Shown one piece after another: positions 1 to 9,458 of a DNA stretch of 64,000 nt (position 1 is the stretch's first letter; the number at the start of each line of letters is the position of its first letter). This stretch comes from Paracoccus aerius. GTDB taxonomy: Bacteria > Pseudomonadota > Alphaproteobacteria > Rhodobacterales > Rhodobacteraceae. A program made the translations under genes and the position numbers. The DNA is taken from positions 186,001-250,000 of the forward strand of contig NZ_BNCL01000004.1 in the NCBI RefSeq assembly GCF_014656455.1, in the 5' to 3' direction. The notes under the pieces are model-generated. The model saw only the letters and a list, made by a program, of their open reading frames with translations. It ran no database searches and was not told the DNA's origin.

Positions 1-658
1 CCAGCATCTCGGGGCCATAGCTGGCCGGGCGCAGCTTGGAATGCGCCAGCCACAGGTAATTGCCGCGTTCGGTCACATGGTCGGAAAACTCGTTGGCAAG
101 CGCAAAGCCCAGGCGGAAGGGCGTGCCGTCCGGGCCGATCAGGTAAAGGCCAGCGATTTCCGGCTCCTCGCCTGCGTCCAGGGCGAAGCCCGGCGAGACC
201 AGGGGCGCGCCGGGGGCAATCGCATTCACGCCATTGCCCTTGTAGAACCATTCAGGCTGAACGCCGGCGGCCCCGTTCTGCGGCTTGCCCCCTTCCAGCC
301 CCATGCGGAACATCTTCATGCTGTCGGTCAGCGCCTCGGCGTCCGTCTTGGCATGCATCGAGTTGCGTGTGGCGGCGCTGCCCAGATGCGTCAGCCCGGT
401 GCCGGTCAGGTGCAGGTGCGCCGGATCATCGTGGTCCAGCGGCAGCAGCACCCGGCCTTCGGCCAGGGCGGCGGCCAGATCGACGGCCTCGCCCTGGCCG
501 CGTGCCCTTACCTCGGCCCCAAGGCCATGCCCTGCGGCGATGGCGGCCAGGGCCAGATCGCGGGTGGAACGCGCGCCAGGCACGATCCAGGCGCTGTCAT
601 TCTCGCGTGCGGCGACAACCCGGTCGCCGCCGGGGCTTTTCAGTTGCGACAGAAACAT
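1..658 (-). CDS. gguC: GguC / AraD1-type fumarylacetoacetate-hydrolase-like protein (3' end outside window)
   Basis: Reading leftward from an ATG at 658, the frame stays open to the window edge and encodes at least 219 residues beginning MFLSQLKSPGGDRVVAAREN. The later part (EWFYKGNG, then AGEEPEIAGLYLIGPDG and GFALANEFSDH) resembles the FAH fold of GguC/AraD1 proteins, which act on sugar-acid intermediates. It starts four bases beyond the gguB stop and completes the gguA-gguB-gguC order known from Agrobacterium. The C-terminus is missing only because the window ends. The family call is good; the exact substrate (for example an arabonate-pathway intermediate) is inferred from context. Confidence 0.8.
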   Translation of the reverse strand, partial: MFLSQLKSPGGDRVVAARENDSAWIVPGARSTRDLALAAIAAGHGLGAEVRARGQGEAVDLAAALAEGRVLLPLDHDDPAHLHLTGTGLTHLGSAATRNSMHAKTDAEALTDSMKMFRMGLEGGKPQNGAAGVQPEWFYKGNGVNAIAPGAPLVSPGFALDAGEEPEIAGLYLIGPDGTPFRLGFALANEFSDHVTERGNYLWLAHSKLRPASYGPEML

Positions 659-662
659 GGTT

Positions 663-1868
663 CTAGCCTTGCTTGTTCTTGTTGTAGACGTCGAAGATCA
701 CGGCGGCGAGCAGAACCAGGCCCTTGATGACCTGCTGGTAGTCGATGCCGATGCCCATGATCGACATGCCGTTGTTCATCACGCCCATGATCAGCGCGCC
801 GACCACGACCCCGATGATGCGCCCCACCCCGCCCGACATCGACGCGCCGCCGATGAAGACCGCAGCGATCACGTCTAGCTCGAACCCGACGCCGGCCTTG
901 GGAGTGGCGCTGTTCAACCGGGCCGTGACGATCATCCCGGCCAGCGAGGCCAGCACGCCCATGTTGACAAAGGTGAAGAAGACCAGGCGTTCGGTCTTGA
1001 TGCCCGACAGCTTCGCTGCCTTCTCGTTCCCGCCAAGGGCATAGATGCGCCGCCCTGTGGTCGTAGACTCGGTGAAGAAGGCGTAAAGGACGATCAGGAC
1101 CGACATGACCAGCAGCACGTTCGGAAGGCCCCGGAAGCTGGCCAGCTTCCAGCCCACGAACAGAAGCGCGACTACCACGACGGCATTGCGTGCCCAGAAG
1201 AAGCCCGCGGGTTCGGGGGTGATGCCGAACTCGGCCTCGCGGGCGCGGCCACGGATGCCGGTCCAGACGATCGCGGCGGCGGCCACCGCGACCAGGATCA
1301 GGGCGGTGAAGTTGGGCTTGTCCGGGCCGAACAGGTCGGGGATGAAGCCGGTGGACAGCGACTGGAAGGACCGCTCGAACGGACCGATGTTCTGGCCGCC
1401 CAGCAGCCACAGGGTCAGGCCGCGGAAGACCAGCATCCCGGCCAGCGTCACGATAAAGGACGGGATGCGCCAATAGGCGATCCAGTATCCTTGCGCGGCA
1501 CCGATCAGCCCGCCCACGACCAGCACGATCGGGATCACCACCAGCACCGGCAGGCCCATCCGCACCATCAGCACCGATGCCACCGCGCCCGTGAAGGCCG
1601 CGACCGACCCGACCGACAGGTCGATATGGCCCGCCACGATCACCAGAAGCATCCCCAGGGCCATGATGATGACATAGGAGTTCTGCAGGAACAGGTTGGT
1701 GATGTTCTGCGCCGACAGGAAGTCCACCCCCTGGGTCGCGCGCACGATCACGAAGAAGAACAGCACGATGGCGACAAGCGCCAGCATCATCCCGTTCTCG
1801 CGAAGATGGCTGCCCAGATGGGCGCCGATGCCTGACGTTGCAGGCTTGTTCGTTTCGGCGGTGCTCAT
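663..1868 (-). CDS. gguB: Multiple-sugar ABC transporter permease GguB
   Basis: A 401-residue, strongly hydrophobic permease with about ten predicted membrane segments and a basic cytoplasmic N-terminus ([15 protein letters not shown]). It has the look of the RbsC/XylH/GguB branch, including [20 protein letters not shown], the usual motif of this permease class. It should form the inner-membrane channel with the GguA ATPase. The ATG at 1868 overlaps the gguA stop by four bases (ATGA), which decides the start against a longer upstream frame. It is slightly longer than a typical RbsC (about 320 residues), as is usual for GguB/XylH proteins, which carry extra segments in the middle. Confidence 0.9.
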   Translation of the reverse strand: MSTAETNKPATSGIGAHLGSHLRENGMMLALVAIVLFFFVIVRATQGVDFLSAQNITNLFLQNSYVIIMALGMLLVIVAGHIDLSVGSVAAFTGAVASVLMVRMGLPVLVVIPIVLVVGGLIGAAQGYWIAYWRIPSFIVTLAGMLVFRGLTLWLLGGQNIGPFERSFQSLSTGFIPDLFGPDKPNFTALILVAVAAAAIVWTGIRGRAREAEFGITPEPAGFFWARNAVVVVALLFVGWKLASFRGLPNVLLVMSVLIVLYAFFTESTTTGRRIYALGGNEKAAKLSGIKTERLVFFTFVNMGVLASLAGMIVTARLNSATPKAGVGFELDVIAAVFIGGASMSGGVGRIIGVVVGALIMGVMNNGMSIMGIGIDYQQVIKGLVLLAAVIFDVYNKNKQG

Positions 1869-3397
1869 GCAGCCTCCCCCTTCATTCCGTCTTGCAGGAT
1901 CAGGGCCATGATCCGTTCCTGGCTGGCCTGTTCGCGGGTCAGCTCGCCGGCGATCCGGCCCTCGTTCATGACATAGATGCGATCGCACATGCCCAGAAGC
2001 TCGGGCATCTCCGAGCTGATCATGACGACGCCGTGGCCCTGGGCCGCAAGCTCGTTCATGATGTTGTAGATTTCGAACTTGGCGCCCACGTCGATGCCGC
2101 GGGTGGGTTCGTCAAGGATCAGCACCTTGGGGTCGGTGAACAGCCACTTGGACAGCACCACCTTCTGCTGGTTGCCGCCCGACAGGTTCACGACCCGCTG
2201 GAACACGCTGGGCGTGCGGATGTTCATGACCTTGCGGTATTTCTCGGCCACCTGCTGTTCGCGGCCCCGCGACAGGACCGAGCCCTTGGAGATCCCTTCC
2301 AGGTTCGCCAGCGAGATGTTGCGCAGGATCGGCTCGTCCAGGATCAGGCCCAGGACCTTGCGATCCTCGGTCACATAGGCCAGCCCGGCCTCGATGGCGC
2401 GGGACACGGTGGACAAGTCGGGCTTGCCGCCCGCCAAGGTCACCTCGCCCTTGATGTCGCGGCCATAGCTTCGGCCGAACAAGCTCATGGCGAATTCGGT
2501 GCGGCCCGATCCCATCAGGCCCGCGATGCCCACGATCTCGCCCTTGCGGACGGACAGGGACACGTCGCGGATCACCTGGCGGGGCTGTTCGGGATGCATG
2601 ACCGACCAGTTCCGCACCTCCATCAGCATTTCGCCGATCTGGGGCGTGCGGTCGGGATAACGGTTGGCCATGTCGCGGCCGACCATGTCGCGGATGATGC
2701 GGTCCTCGTTGATCTCGGACCGGTCGAGCGTGGATACGGTCGAGCCGTCGCGGATCACGGTCACGCGGTCGGCGACGCGGCGGATTTCGTTCAGCTTGTG
2801 GCTGATGATGATCTGCGTGACGCCCTGCGCCTTGAGTTCCAGCATCAGGTCCAGAAGCTTCTGGCTGTCGTTTTCCTGAAGCGCGGCGGTCGGTTCGTCC
2901 AGGATCAGAAGGCGCACGTTCTTGGCAAGCGCCTTGGCAATTTCGACAAGCTGCTGCTTGCCGACACCCAGCTTCTCCACCTTTGTGGTCGGCGCCTCGG
3001 TCAGGCCGACCTTGCGCAGCAGCGTTTCGGTCTTCTGGTAGGCCAGCGGCCAGTTGATCACGCCGCCCGTGGCGACCTCGTTGCCCAGAAACAGGTTCTC
3101 GGCCACCGACAGCAGCGGGACCAGGGCCAGTTCCTGGTGGATGATGACGATGCCCGCATGTTCGCTGTCGCGGATGTCGCGGAAGCGCGCGGGCTTGCCG
3201 TCATACAGGATCTCGCCGTCATAGCTTCCGTGGGGATAGACACCCGACAGCACCTTCATCAGCGTCGACTTGCCTGCACCGTTTTCGCCGCAGATCGCGT
3301 GGATTTCGCCTTCGCGGACCGACAGGTTCACGTTGCTCAGCGCCTTGACGCCCGGAAAGGTCTTGGTGATGCCCTGCATCTCGAGGATGGCCGTCAT
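1865..3397 (-). CDS. gguA: Multiple-sugar ABC transporter ATP-binding protein GguA
   Basis: A 510-residue protein with two fused ABC ATPase domains, the normal length for sugar-import ATPases of the RbsA/XylG/GguA type. The first domain has a canonical Walker [10 protein letters not shown] at about residues 37-45, and Walker [12 protein letters not shown], but a degenerate signature (LGVGKQQ). The second has a degenerate Walker A ([10 protein letters not shown]) with a clear signature [10 protein letters not shown] and Walker [12 protein letters not shown]. Such asymmetry is normal for the family. It lies between a ChvE-like binding protein and gguB. An intergenic hairpin at 3420-3441 probably lowers its expression relative to the binding protein. 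Confidence 0.93.
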   Translation of the reverse strand: MTAILEMQGITKTFPGVKALSNVNLSVREGEIHAICGENGAGKSTLMKVLSGVYPHGSYDGEILYDGKPARFRDIRDSEHAGIVIIHQELALVPLLSVAENLFLGNEVATGGVINWPLAYQKTETLLRKVGLTEAPTTKVEKLGVGKQQLVEIAKALAKNVRLLILDEPTAALQENDSQKLLDLMLELKAQGVTQIIISHKLNEIRRVADRVTVIRDGSTVSTLDRSEINEDRIIRDMVGRDMANRYPDRTPQIGEMLMEVRNWSVMHPEQPRQVIRDVSLSVRKGEIVGIAGLMGSGRTEFAMSLFGRSYGRDIKGEVTLAGGKPDLSTVSRAIEAGLAYVTEDRKVLGLILDEPILRNISLANLEGISKGSVLSRGREQQVAEKYRKVMNIRTPSVFQRVVNLSGGNQQKVVLSKWLFTDPKVLILDEPTRGIDVGAKFEIYNIMNELAAQGHGVVMISSEMPELLGMCDRIYVMNEGRIAGELTREQASQERIMALILQDGMKGEAA

Positions 3398-3419
3398 CGT
3401 GTTTCTCCCATCGTGAGGT

Positions 3420-3441
3420 GGTCCCGGCGCGGGCCGGGACC
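3420..3441 (-). terminator. Hairpin between chvE paralogue 2 and gguA
   Basis: A perfect 9-base inverted repeat, GGTCCCGGC and GCCGGGACC with a 4-base loop, lies in the short gap between the binding-protein stop and gguA. No T-run follows. Hairpins here commonly protect the abundant binding-protein mRNA or cause partial termination before the ATPase and permease genes. Confidence 0.6.
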
Positions 3442-3449
3442 GCCGGGAC

Positions 3450-4511
3450 TTACTTCAGCTGGTCTTCGGTGTAATAGCCCGAATCGACCAGAACCTCTTT
3501 CCAGTTCGCCGCCGTGACCGCGACAGGCTCCAGCAGATAGGACGGCACGACCTTGACGCCGTTGTCATAGGTTTCGGTGTCGTTCACCTCGGGCTCGGTG
3601 CCCTCCAGCATGGCGTTGACCATGCCGACCGTGACCTTGGCCAGTTCGCGCGTGTCCTTGAAGACCGTCGAATACTGTTCGCCGTCGATGATCGCCTTGA
3701 TGCCGGGGATTTCGGCGTCCTGGCCGGTGATGATCGGCATCTGCAGGTCGGCCGAGCCATAGCCCACGCCCTTCACGGACGAGATGATCCCGCGCGCAAG
3801 CCCGTCATTCGCCGACAGGACGCCATGAACCTCCTTGTCGCCGTAGTTCGCGGACAGGATGTTGTCCATGCGCGCCTGCGCCGTCGCTGCGTCCCACCGC
3901 AGCGTGCCGACCGTGTCCAGCCCCATCTGCCCCGAGGGGATCACGATATCGCCCGAATCGATCAGCGGCTGCAGCACGCTCATGGCGCCGTCATAGAAGA
4001 AATAGGCGTTGTTGTCGTCGGGGCTGCCGCCGAACAGTTCAACGTTCCAGGGCTTCTGGTCCGGGAAGCGTTCCTTCAAGCCTTCCACCAGCGAAGTGCC
4101 CTGCATCACGCCGACCTTGAAGTTGTCGAAGGTGGCGTAATAGTCGACGTTCGGCGTGTCCCGGATCAGGCGGTCATAGGCGATGACCTTGATGTCGGAC
4201 GCGGCGGCGTTTTCCAGCGCGTTCGACAGCGTCGTGCCGTCCAGGGCCGCGATCACCAGCACCTTCGAGCCGGTCGTGATCATGTTCTCGATCTGGCTCA
4301 GCTGCGTCGGGATGTCGTCATTGGCGTATTGCAGGTCGGGCTGATAGCCGGCTTCCTGGAACTGCTTGACCATGTTCTCACCGTCCGCGACCCAGCGCGC
4401 GGTGACCTTCTCTGGCATCGAGATGCCCACCTTCTCCTCGGCCGCCACCGCAGCCAGCGGAACCGCCATCGCCATCGCGGCAACGGTCAGCATATGTCTC
4501 AGCTTCGTCAT
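3450..4511 (-). CDS. chvE: ChvE-like periplasmic sugar-binding protein, paralogue 2
   Basis: A 353-residue periplasmic-binding protein with an N-terminal signal peptide ([20 protein letters not shown], cleavage likely near VAA-EE). The mature part follows the ChvE/XylF pattern: VGISMP near the start, VIAYDRLI, and [10 protein letters not shown] in the hinge region. A GGGAGGGG ribosome site seven bases upstream supports the ATG at 4511 over an in-frame ATG at 4517. It is closely similar to the next gene upstream throughout its length and ends with the same [12 protein letters not shown]. It should deliver aldoses to GguAB. In Agrobacterium ChvE also signals to VirA; nothing here suggests that role. 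Confidence 0.88.
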   Translation of the reverse strand: MTKLRHMLTVAAMAMAVPLAAVAAEEKVGISMPEKVTARWVADGENMVKQFQEAGYQPDLQYANDDIPTQLSQIENMITTGSKVLVIAALDGTTLSNALENAAASDIKVIAYDRLIRDTPNVDYYATFDNFKVGVMQGTSLVEGLKERFPDQKPWNVELFGGSPDDNNAYFFYDGAMSVLQPLIDSGDIVIPSGQMGLDTVGTLRWDAATAQARMDNILSANYGDKEVHGVLSANDGLARGIISSVKGVGYGSADLQMPIITGQDAEIPGIKAIIDGEQYSTVFKDTRELAKVTVGMVNAMLEGTEPEVNDTETYDNGVKVVPSYLLEPVAVTAANWKEVLVDSGYYTEDQLK

Positions 4512-4543
4512 TCGCATCCCCTCCCAAGGTGCCGGTCGATCGG

Positions 4544-4567
4544 GGGGCGGACGCTTCGGCCCGCCCC
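4544..4567 (-). terminator. Hairpin between the two chvE paralogues
   Basis: An inverted repeat GGGGCGG / CCGCCCC with a 10-base loop follows the stop of the first binding-protein gene and precedes the ribosome site of the second. No T-run is present. It may stabilise the upstream message or cause partial termination. Confidence 0.5.
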
Positions 4568-4574
4568 GCAAGGG

Positions 4575-5627
4575 TCACTTCAGCTGGTCTTCGGTGTAGT
4601 AACCGGAATCGACCAGAGCCTCCTTGATGTTGGCCTTCGTCACCGGCACCGGCTCCAGCAGATAGGACGGCACGACCTTGACGCCGTTGTCATAGGTCTC
4701 GGTGTCGTTGATCTCGGGCTCGCTGCCCTTCAGGACGGCGTCGACCATGCCCACGGTGACGCGGGCCAGTTCGCGGGTGTCCTTGAAGATGGTCGAATAC
4801 TGCTCGTCCGCCTGGATGGACTTGACCGACTGGATCTCGGCGTCCTGGCCGGTCACGATCGGCATCTGCATGTCGCCCGAACCATAGCCCACGCCCTTCA
4901 GCGAAGACAGGATGCCGATGGACAGCCCGTCATAGGGCGACAGCACGCCATGGACCTGCTTGTCGGCATAGTTCGACGACAGAAGGTCCATGCGCGCCTG
5001 CGCCACGGCCGGATCCCAGCGCAGCGTGCCCACGGTCTCCATCCCGGTCTGGCCGGATCCGATCACGATGGATCCGTCGTCGATCAGCGGCTGGATCACG
5101 GACATCGCGCCGTCATAGAAGAAGAAGGCGTTGTTGTCGTCGGGGCTGCCGCCGAACAGTTCCACGTTCCAGGGCTTCACGTCCGGGAAACGCTCTTTCA
5201 ACCCGTCAACTAGGGTGGTCGCCTGCTGGACGCCGACCTTGAAGTTGTCGAAGGTCGCGTAATAGTCGACATGCTCGGACCCGCGGATCAGGCGGTCATA
5301 GGCGATGACCTTGATGTCGGCGGCGGCGGCGTTCTCCAGGGCGTTCGACAGGGTCGTACCGTCGATGGCGGCGATCACCAGGACGTCCACCCCCTTGGTG
5401 ATCATGTTCTCGACCTGGGCCAACTGGTTCGGGATGTCGTCCTCGGCATATTGCAGGTCGGTCTCGTAGCCTGCTTCCTGCAACTGCTTGACCATGTTGT
5501 TGCCGTCGTCGATCCAGCGGGCCGAGGATTTCGTCGGCATGGCGATGCCAATGGTTTCGGCCATGGCACCGGTCGCAAGCCACGATACCCCGATCGCCAA
5601 TGCGACCGCAGCGGTTCTGAACGTCAT
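4575..5627 (-). CDS. chvE: ChvE-like periplasmic sugar-binding protein, paralogue 1
   Basis: A 350-residue binding protein and the first gene of the leftward sugar operon. The signal peptide is about 23 residues ([20 protein letters not shown], then AMA-ET). The mature sequence begins [13 protein letters not shown] and shares [21 protein letters not shown] and [18 protein letters not shown] with the downstream paralogue. The ATG at 5627 has the strong ribosome site AGGGAGGA. Differences between the copies cluster in a few loops, for example GSEH versus DTPN after the DRLIR motif and SPYDG versus SANDG in the second lobe, so the two may differ in sugar preference. That is inferred, not shown. 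Confidence 0.9.
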   Translation of the reverse strand: MTFRTAAVALAIGVSWLATGAMAETIGIAMPTKSSARWIDDGNNMVKQLQEAGYETDLQYAEDDIPNQLAQVENMITKGVDVLVIAAIDGTTLSNALENAAAADIKVIAYDRLIRGSEHVDYYATFDNFKVGVQQATTLVDGLKERFPDVKPWNVELFGGSPDDNNAFFFYDGAMSVIQPLIDDGSIVIGSGQTGMETVGTLRWDPAVAQARMDLLSSNYADKQVHGVLSPYDGLSIGILSSLKGVGYGSGDMQMPIVTGQDAEIQSVKSIQADEQYSTIFKDTRELARVTVGMVDAVLKGSEPEINDTETYDNGVKVVPSYLLEPVPVTKANIKEALVDSGYYTEDQLK

Positions 5628-5642
5628 CTTTATCCTCCCTGC

Positions 5643-5663
5643 GCGCGGCATCGGTGGCCGCGC
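5643..5663. promoter_or_regulatory. Inverted repeat upstream of chvE paralogue 1
   Basis: GCGCGGC and GCCGCGC form a 7-base inverted repeat with a 7-base spacer, just upstream of the chvE ribosome site in the 120-base region shared with the divergent LysR gene. It could be a 5' leader hairpin or part of the regulator's operator. Nothing in the sequence decides between these. Confidence 0.35.
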
Positions 5664-5747
5664 ATCCTCCAAAGGTCAGAAAGATGTAGCGCAAAGGTGG
5701 CATGACGGTAAAATGAGAAAATAGACACCCTGCATACCCAAATAGAT

Positions 5748-6692
5748 ATGTCATTTCGCGCGCTCAAACCCGCCCAGCTTCGCCTGGTCCATGAAATCGC
5801 CCTGCACGGCCAGTTGCAGATGGCGGCGGACCAATTGGCCATGACCCAACCTGCCGCATCCCGGATGCTGGCCGATGCCGAACGCCAGGTCGGCGCCGCC
5901 TTGTTCACCCGCCAGCCCAAGGGGATGGAGCCGACCGAGATCGGCACCGCCGTCCTGCGGCGCGCCCGCGTCATCCTGCGCGAGATGGCCAGCATCGAGG
6001 CCGACGTGAATGCCCTGCGCGGCGGCTATGCCGGGTCGGTGCGGGTCGGCGCGGTGACGGGTCCTGCGATCAGCTATCTTGTCAGCGCGATCCGCAGCAT
6101 CAAGGAAGAAAGCCCCGGCGCCGACATCACCGTGGACGTGATGCCTTCGCGAGAGTTGCTGATGCAGCTGGCGGCCGGCGAGATGGACTTCGTGCTGGGT
6201 CGCATCCTGCCGGATTTCGACAGCGACAGCTTCAACATCCTGCCCATGTCGGATGAAAAGGTGGCCCTTATGGCCCGCGCGGATCACCCGCTTGCCCGCG
6301 CGCAACTGGTCACGCTGACCGAACTGGCAGGCCAGGAATGGATCATGCAGCAGCGCGGCGCCCCCATCCGCGAGGCCACCCTGGCGGCCTTTGCGGGCGT
6401 GGGCCTGTCCGAGCCCGCCAACATCGTCAACAGCCCCTCGCTGTTGCTGACCATTGCCTATCTTGCGCAGACCAACGCGATCACGCCGGTCTCGCACGAG
6501 GTGGCAGAGCTTCTGATCCAGCCGCCCGTGGGGGCGGGCTTCACCATCATCCCGACGCCCCGGCCCATTCGCGTGTCGCCCTATTTCCTGCTGGACCTGA
6601 AGCGACGCCCCTTGTCGCCCCTGGCCAAGCGCCTGCGCGACGCGGTGGCGCAGATGTCGCGCAGCCCGATCAGGGACGCGGCCGCGCTGTGA
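5748..6692 (+). CDS. gbpR: LysR-family regulator of the chvE-ggu operon (GbpR-like)
   Basis: A 314-residue LysR-type transcription factor. The N-terminal winged helix-turn-helix covers about residues 5-65 (LRLVHEIALHGQLQMAADQL, then MTQPAASRMLADAE). The effector domain follows, with VRVGAVTGPAISYLVSAI at its start. GbpR of Agrobacterium is a LysR protein divergent from or next to chvE and controls it in response to sugars. The same arrangement here, 120 bases from chvE and transcribed away from it, supports that role. The 3' end overlaps the convergent permease gene by 23 bases. Confidence 0.85.
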   Translation: MSFRALKPAQLRLVHEIALHGQLQMAADQLAMTQPAASRMLADAERQVGAALFTRQPKGMEPTEIGTAVLRRARVILREMASIEADVNALRGGYAGSVRVGAVTGPAISYLVSAIRSIKEESPGADITVDVMPSRELLMQLAAGEMDFVLGRILPDFDSDSFNILPMSDEKVALMARADHPLARAQLVTLTELAGQEWIMQQRGAPIREATLAAFAGVGLSEPANIVNSPSLLLTIAYLAQTNAITPVSHEVAELLIQPPVGAGFTIIPTPRPIRVSPYFLLDLKRRPLSPLAKRLRDAVAQMSRSPIRDAAAL

Positions 6693-7473
6693 CCTGCCGG
6701 CGCCGGGCGATCTCGTATGCGATGGCGCCGATGATCGTGGCGGCAATGATGACCAGGGCCAGGGCGTTGACGGCCGGCGTCAGGCCCGTGCGGACCTTGG
6801 TGGCGATGAAGACGGTCAGGGGCGTCTCGAACCCGCGCACGAACAGCGTGGTGTTGTAGTTTTCCACCGATTGCAGGATCGCAAGTCCCCCGGATGCCAG
6901 CAGCGCAGGCCGCAGGAAGGGCAGCAGCACCCGGCGGAAGACCATCACCCGCGACGCGCCAAGGCCAAGGGCCGCTTCTTCCTGCGTGCGGTCGAAGCGT
7001 TGCAGCCGGGCCATGACCATCAGCATCACATAGCAGATGATGAAGGTCGTCTGCGCCACCACGATCAGCGCGATCCCGCCGCCGACGCCCACCTGCCGCC
7101 ACAGGATCAGGGTCGAGATCCCGATCACCACCCCCGGCGTCAGCAGGGGCGAAACCATCACCGCATAGGCCATGCTGCGCGCCCGCGAATGCAGCGTCGT
7201 CAGCACCAAGGCGGCAGCCGTGCCCACCGGCAGCGCCACGACCACCACCAGCACCGCCACGATGGCCGAGGTCAACAGCGCCTTCCACATCGCCGCGTCC
7301 GCCCACATCGCGGAGAACCAGTCCAGCGTCGTGCCCTGCCAGGGGATCACCGTCGGAAAGCGGCTTTCGTTGAAGGCCGCGATCCCCATGATCAGCAGCG
7401 GCGCGAACAGATAGGCCACGAAAGCCAGCAGATAGAGGACGAACAGTCCCCGAAAGATCCGGTCCGCCGTCAT
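6670..7473 (-). CDS. Polyamine-type ABC transporter permease (PotC-like)
   Basis: A 267-residue inner-membrane permease beginning MTADRIFRGLFVLYLLAFVA, with about six membrane segments. The coupling loop that contacts the ATPase reads EEAALGLGASRVMVFRRVLLP, the expected EAA-type motif. The start at 7473 overlaps the stop of the upstream permease by four bases. It pairs with that permease in a PotB/PotC-like heterodimer. Substrate classes of this family include spermidine, putrescine and related amines; the sequence alone does not fix which. Confidence 0.85.
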   Translation of the reverse strand: MTADRIFRGLFVLYLLAFVAYLFAPLLIMGIAAFNESRFPTVIPWQGTTLDWFSAMWADAAMWKALLTSAIVAVLVVVVALPVGTAAALVLTTLHSRARSMAYAVMVSPLLTPGVVIGISTLILWRQVGVGGGIALIVVAQTTFIICYVMLMVMARLQRFDRTQEEAALGLGASRVMVFRRVLLPFLRPALLASGGLAILQSVENYNTTLFVRGFETPLTVFIATKVRTGLTPAVNALALVIIAATIIGAIAYEIARRRQVTARPRP

Positions 7474-8351
7474 TTCGCCACATCCGTCAGGTTGACCCGC
7501 GCGATGCGCAGCGTGACCAGGACCACGGCCAGGCACAGGACCAGCAGCGTCAGCGCATAGGCCGCGCCGCGGTTCCAGTCGCCGCCCTCGAAGAACCAGT
7601 TGTAGATGATCTCGGTGAACCAGCGGCTGCCGGGGCTGCCCAGCAGCGCGGGCGCGACATAGGATCCGGCGGCCAGCATGAAGGTGAAGACGCAGCCCGT
7701 TGCAATGCCCGCCTTGGCATGCGGAATGACGACCCGCCAATGGGTCCGCCAGGTGGGCGATCCCAGATCGCGCGCGGCTTCAAGCTGCGACCGGTCAAGG
7801 CTTTCGATGGCGTTGTAGATCGGCAGCAGCATGAACAGGATATAGGCATAGACCATCCCCGCCAGCACGCCGCCATCGCCCTGCCAGCGGATCGGCGCGT
7901 CGATCAGCCCGATCCCCTGCAGCGCCGCGTTCAACGGCCCGCGATAGGCCAGCAGGATGAACCAGGCCAGCGTGCGCAGCACCTCGTTGATGAAGAAGGG
8001 GATGATGACCAGCATCAGCGCGACGGACAACTGCCCCGGAGTCGCGCGCTGCGCCATCCAGAAGGCGATGGGATAGCAGACGACCAGGGTCACCGCCGCG
8101 ACCAGGGCGCTTGCCCAGATGGTCTTGAAGAAGATCGCGCGATGCACCCCTTCGTTCGCCAGATAAAGGAAATTGTCCAGCGACCAGGCATCGGCCTTGG
8201 TCCCGATCTGGGCGGGGGGCAGGTTCGGGCGCAGGGCATAGTCGATCATCATCAGGTTCGGCGCCAGCACCATGGCCGCCAGCCAGATCAGCACCAGCGA
8301 CAGGAAGATCGTCGCAAGCCCGCCCCCGAAGCGCGCGTAAAGATCACGCAT
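7470..8351 (-). CDS. Polyamine-type ABC transporter permease (PotB-like)
   Basis: A 293-residue permease starting MRDLYARFGGGLATIFLSLV. It has about six membrane segments, a long periplasmic loop after the first (LRPNLPPAQIGTKADAWSLD) and a cytoplasmic EAA-type loop (LEAARDLGSPTWRTHWRVVIP), as in PotB proteins. The ATG at 8351 overlaps the stop of the upstream ATPase by eight bases. Longer in-frame starts exist at 8369 and 8417 but run further into the ATPase gene, so they are less likely. Confidence 0.85.
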   Translation of the reverse strand: MRDLYARFGGGLATIFLSLVLIWLAAMVLAPNLMMIDYALRPNLPPAQIGTKADAWSLDNFLYLANEGVHRAIFFKTIWASALVAAVTLVVCYPIAFWMAQRATPGQLSVALMLVIIPFFINEVLRTLAWFILLAYRGPLNAALQGIGLIDAPIRWQGDGGVLAGMVYAYILFMLLPIYNAIESLDRSQLEAARDLGSPTWRTHWRVVIPHAKAGIATGCVFTFMLAAGSYVAPALLGSPGSRWFTEIIYNWFFEGGDWNRGAAYALTLLVLCLAVVLVTLRIARVNLTDVAK

Positions 8352-9408
8352 CGGCCAGAACCACCGCATGTTCGGGGGCAAAGAAGAAGCTGGAATCGCT
8401 GCCCGGCGCGGGGGCATCCGCCAGCCGGGTCGAAGGCACAGCCGCCGTCAGCGCGGCCCCATCCGCGAACTGGCCGTGGATCAGGGCGAAGGCGCCCTCG
8501 AAATCCATGCGGCTGACGCGGGCGCGCAGGGTATTGGCGCCGACACCGGGCATCAGCGCCTCGGGCCGGACATAGAGTGTCGCGCCCTGGCCGATGGCAA
8601 GGTGGCCGTCGGCGCGCCCGTGCAGCGGACCAAGCGCGGTATCGACGCGGGCGATGCCGTCGCCGATGGCGCTGACCCGGCCCGTGATCGCATTCGTCTC
8701 GCCCACGAAGCGGGCGACGAAGGGGGTCGCGGGGTTGTCGTAAAGCTGGCGCGGGGTGGCGACCTGCTGCAACAGGCCCGCCGACATGACCGCCACGCGG
8801 TCCGACATGGCAAGCGCCTCGGACTGGTCATGGGTGATGTAGATGAAGGTGACGCCAGTGCGTTTCTGCAGCGCGCGCAGTTCCGCCCGCATGTGCTGGC
8901 GCAGCTTCAGATCCAGGGCCGACAGCGGCTCGTCCAGCAGCAGGACGCCCGGTTCCACCGCAAGCGCGCGGGCAATGGCGACACGCTGGCGCTGCCCGCC
9001 CGACAGTTCGCCCGGCATCCTGTCGCCGTATCCCTCAAGCGCGATCAGACGCAGAAGTTCATCCGCCCGCTTGCGCCGCTCGGCCTTGCCCAGGCCGCGC
9101 GCTTCCAGCCCGAAGGCGATGTTTTCCCAGACCGGCATCAGCGGGAACAGCGCCAGCGACTGGAAGATCATCGCGGTCGGCCGCTGGTTCGGACCCAGCC
9201 CGCGCATGTCCTTGCCGCCGATCAGGACGCGCCCCTCGGTCGGCTCCAGAAAGCCGGCGATCATCCGCAGGATGGTGGTCTTGCCGCAGCCCGAGGGCCC
9301 CAGGATCGAAAAGAACTCGCCCGGCTGGACCGTGAAGGACACGTCGCTGACCGCGCGCGTGGTCCCGAAGCTCATCCCGATCCCGTCAAGCTCTACCGAA
9401 TGCGACAT
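8344..9408 (-). CDS. Polyamine-type ABC transporter ATP-binding protein (PotA-like)
   Basis: A 354-residue ATPase: ABC domain about residues 5-240, then a C-terminal TOBE-type regulatory domain. Visible motifs are Walker A GPSGCGKTT (about 37-45), the Q-loop (MIFQSLALFPLM), signature LSGGQRQRV, Walker B VLLLDEPLSALD and the switch His in YITHDQSEAL. Length and layout match PotA/PotG proteins. The ATG at 9408 is preceded by GAGGGATGG and starts MSHSVELDGIGMSF; the open frame further upstream lacks recognisable protein. It lies between the binding protein and the two permeases. Confidence 0.9.
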   Translation of the reverse strand: MSHSVELDGIGMSFGTTRAVSDVSFTVQPGEFFSILGPSGCGKTTILRMIAGFLEPTEGRVLIGGKDMRGLGPNQRPTAMIFQSLALFPLMPVWENIAFGLEARGLGKAERRKRADELLRLIALEGYGDRMPGELSGGQRQRVAIARALAVEPGVLLLDEPLSALDLKLRQHMRAELRALQKRTGVTFIYITHDQSEALAMSDRVAVMSAGLLQQVATPRQLYDNPATPFVARFVGETNAITGRVSAIGDGIARVDTALGPLHGRADGHLAIGQGATLYVRPEALMPGVGANTLRARVSRMDFEGAFALIHGQFADGAALTAAVPSTRLADAPAPGSDSSFFFAPEHAVVLADA

Positions 9409-9458
9409 CCATCCCTCGTCTTGTTGGGGACAGGGGGATGACCCCTGTCCCGCGATTG

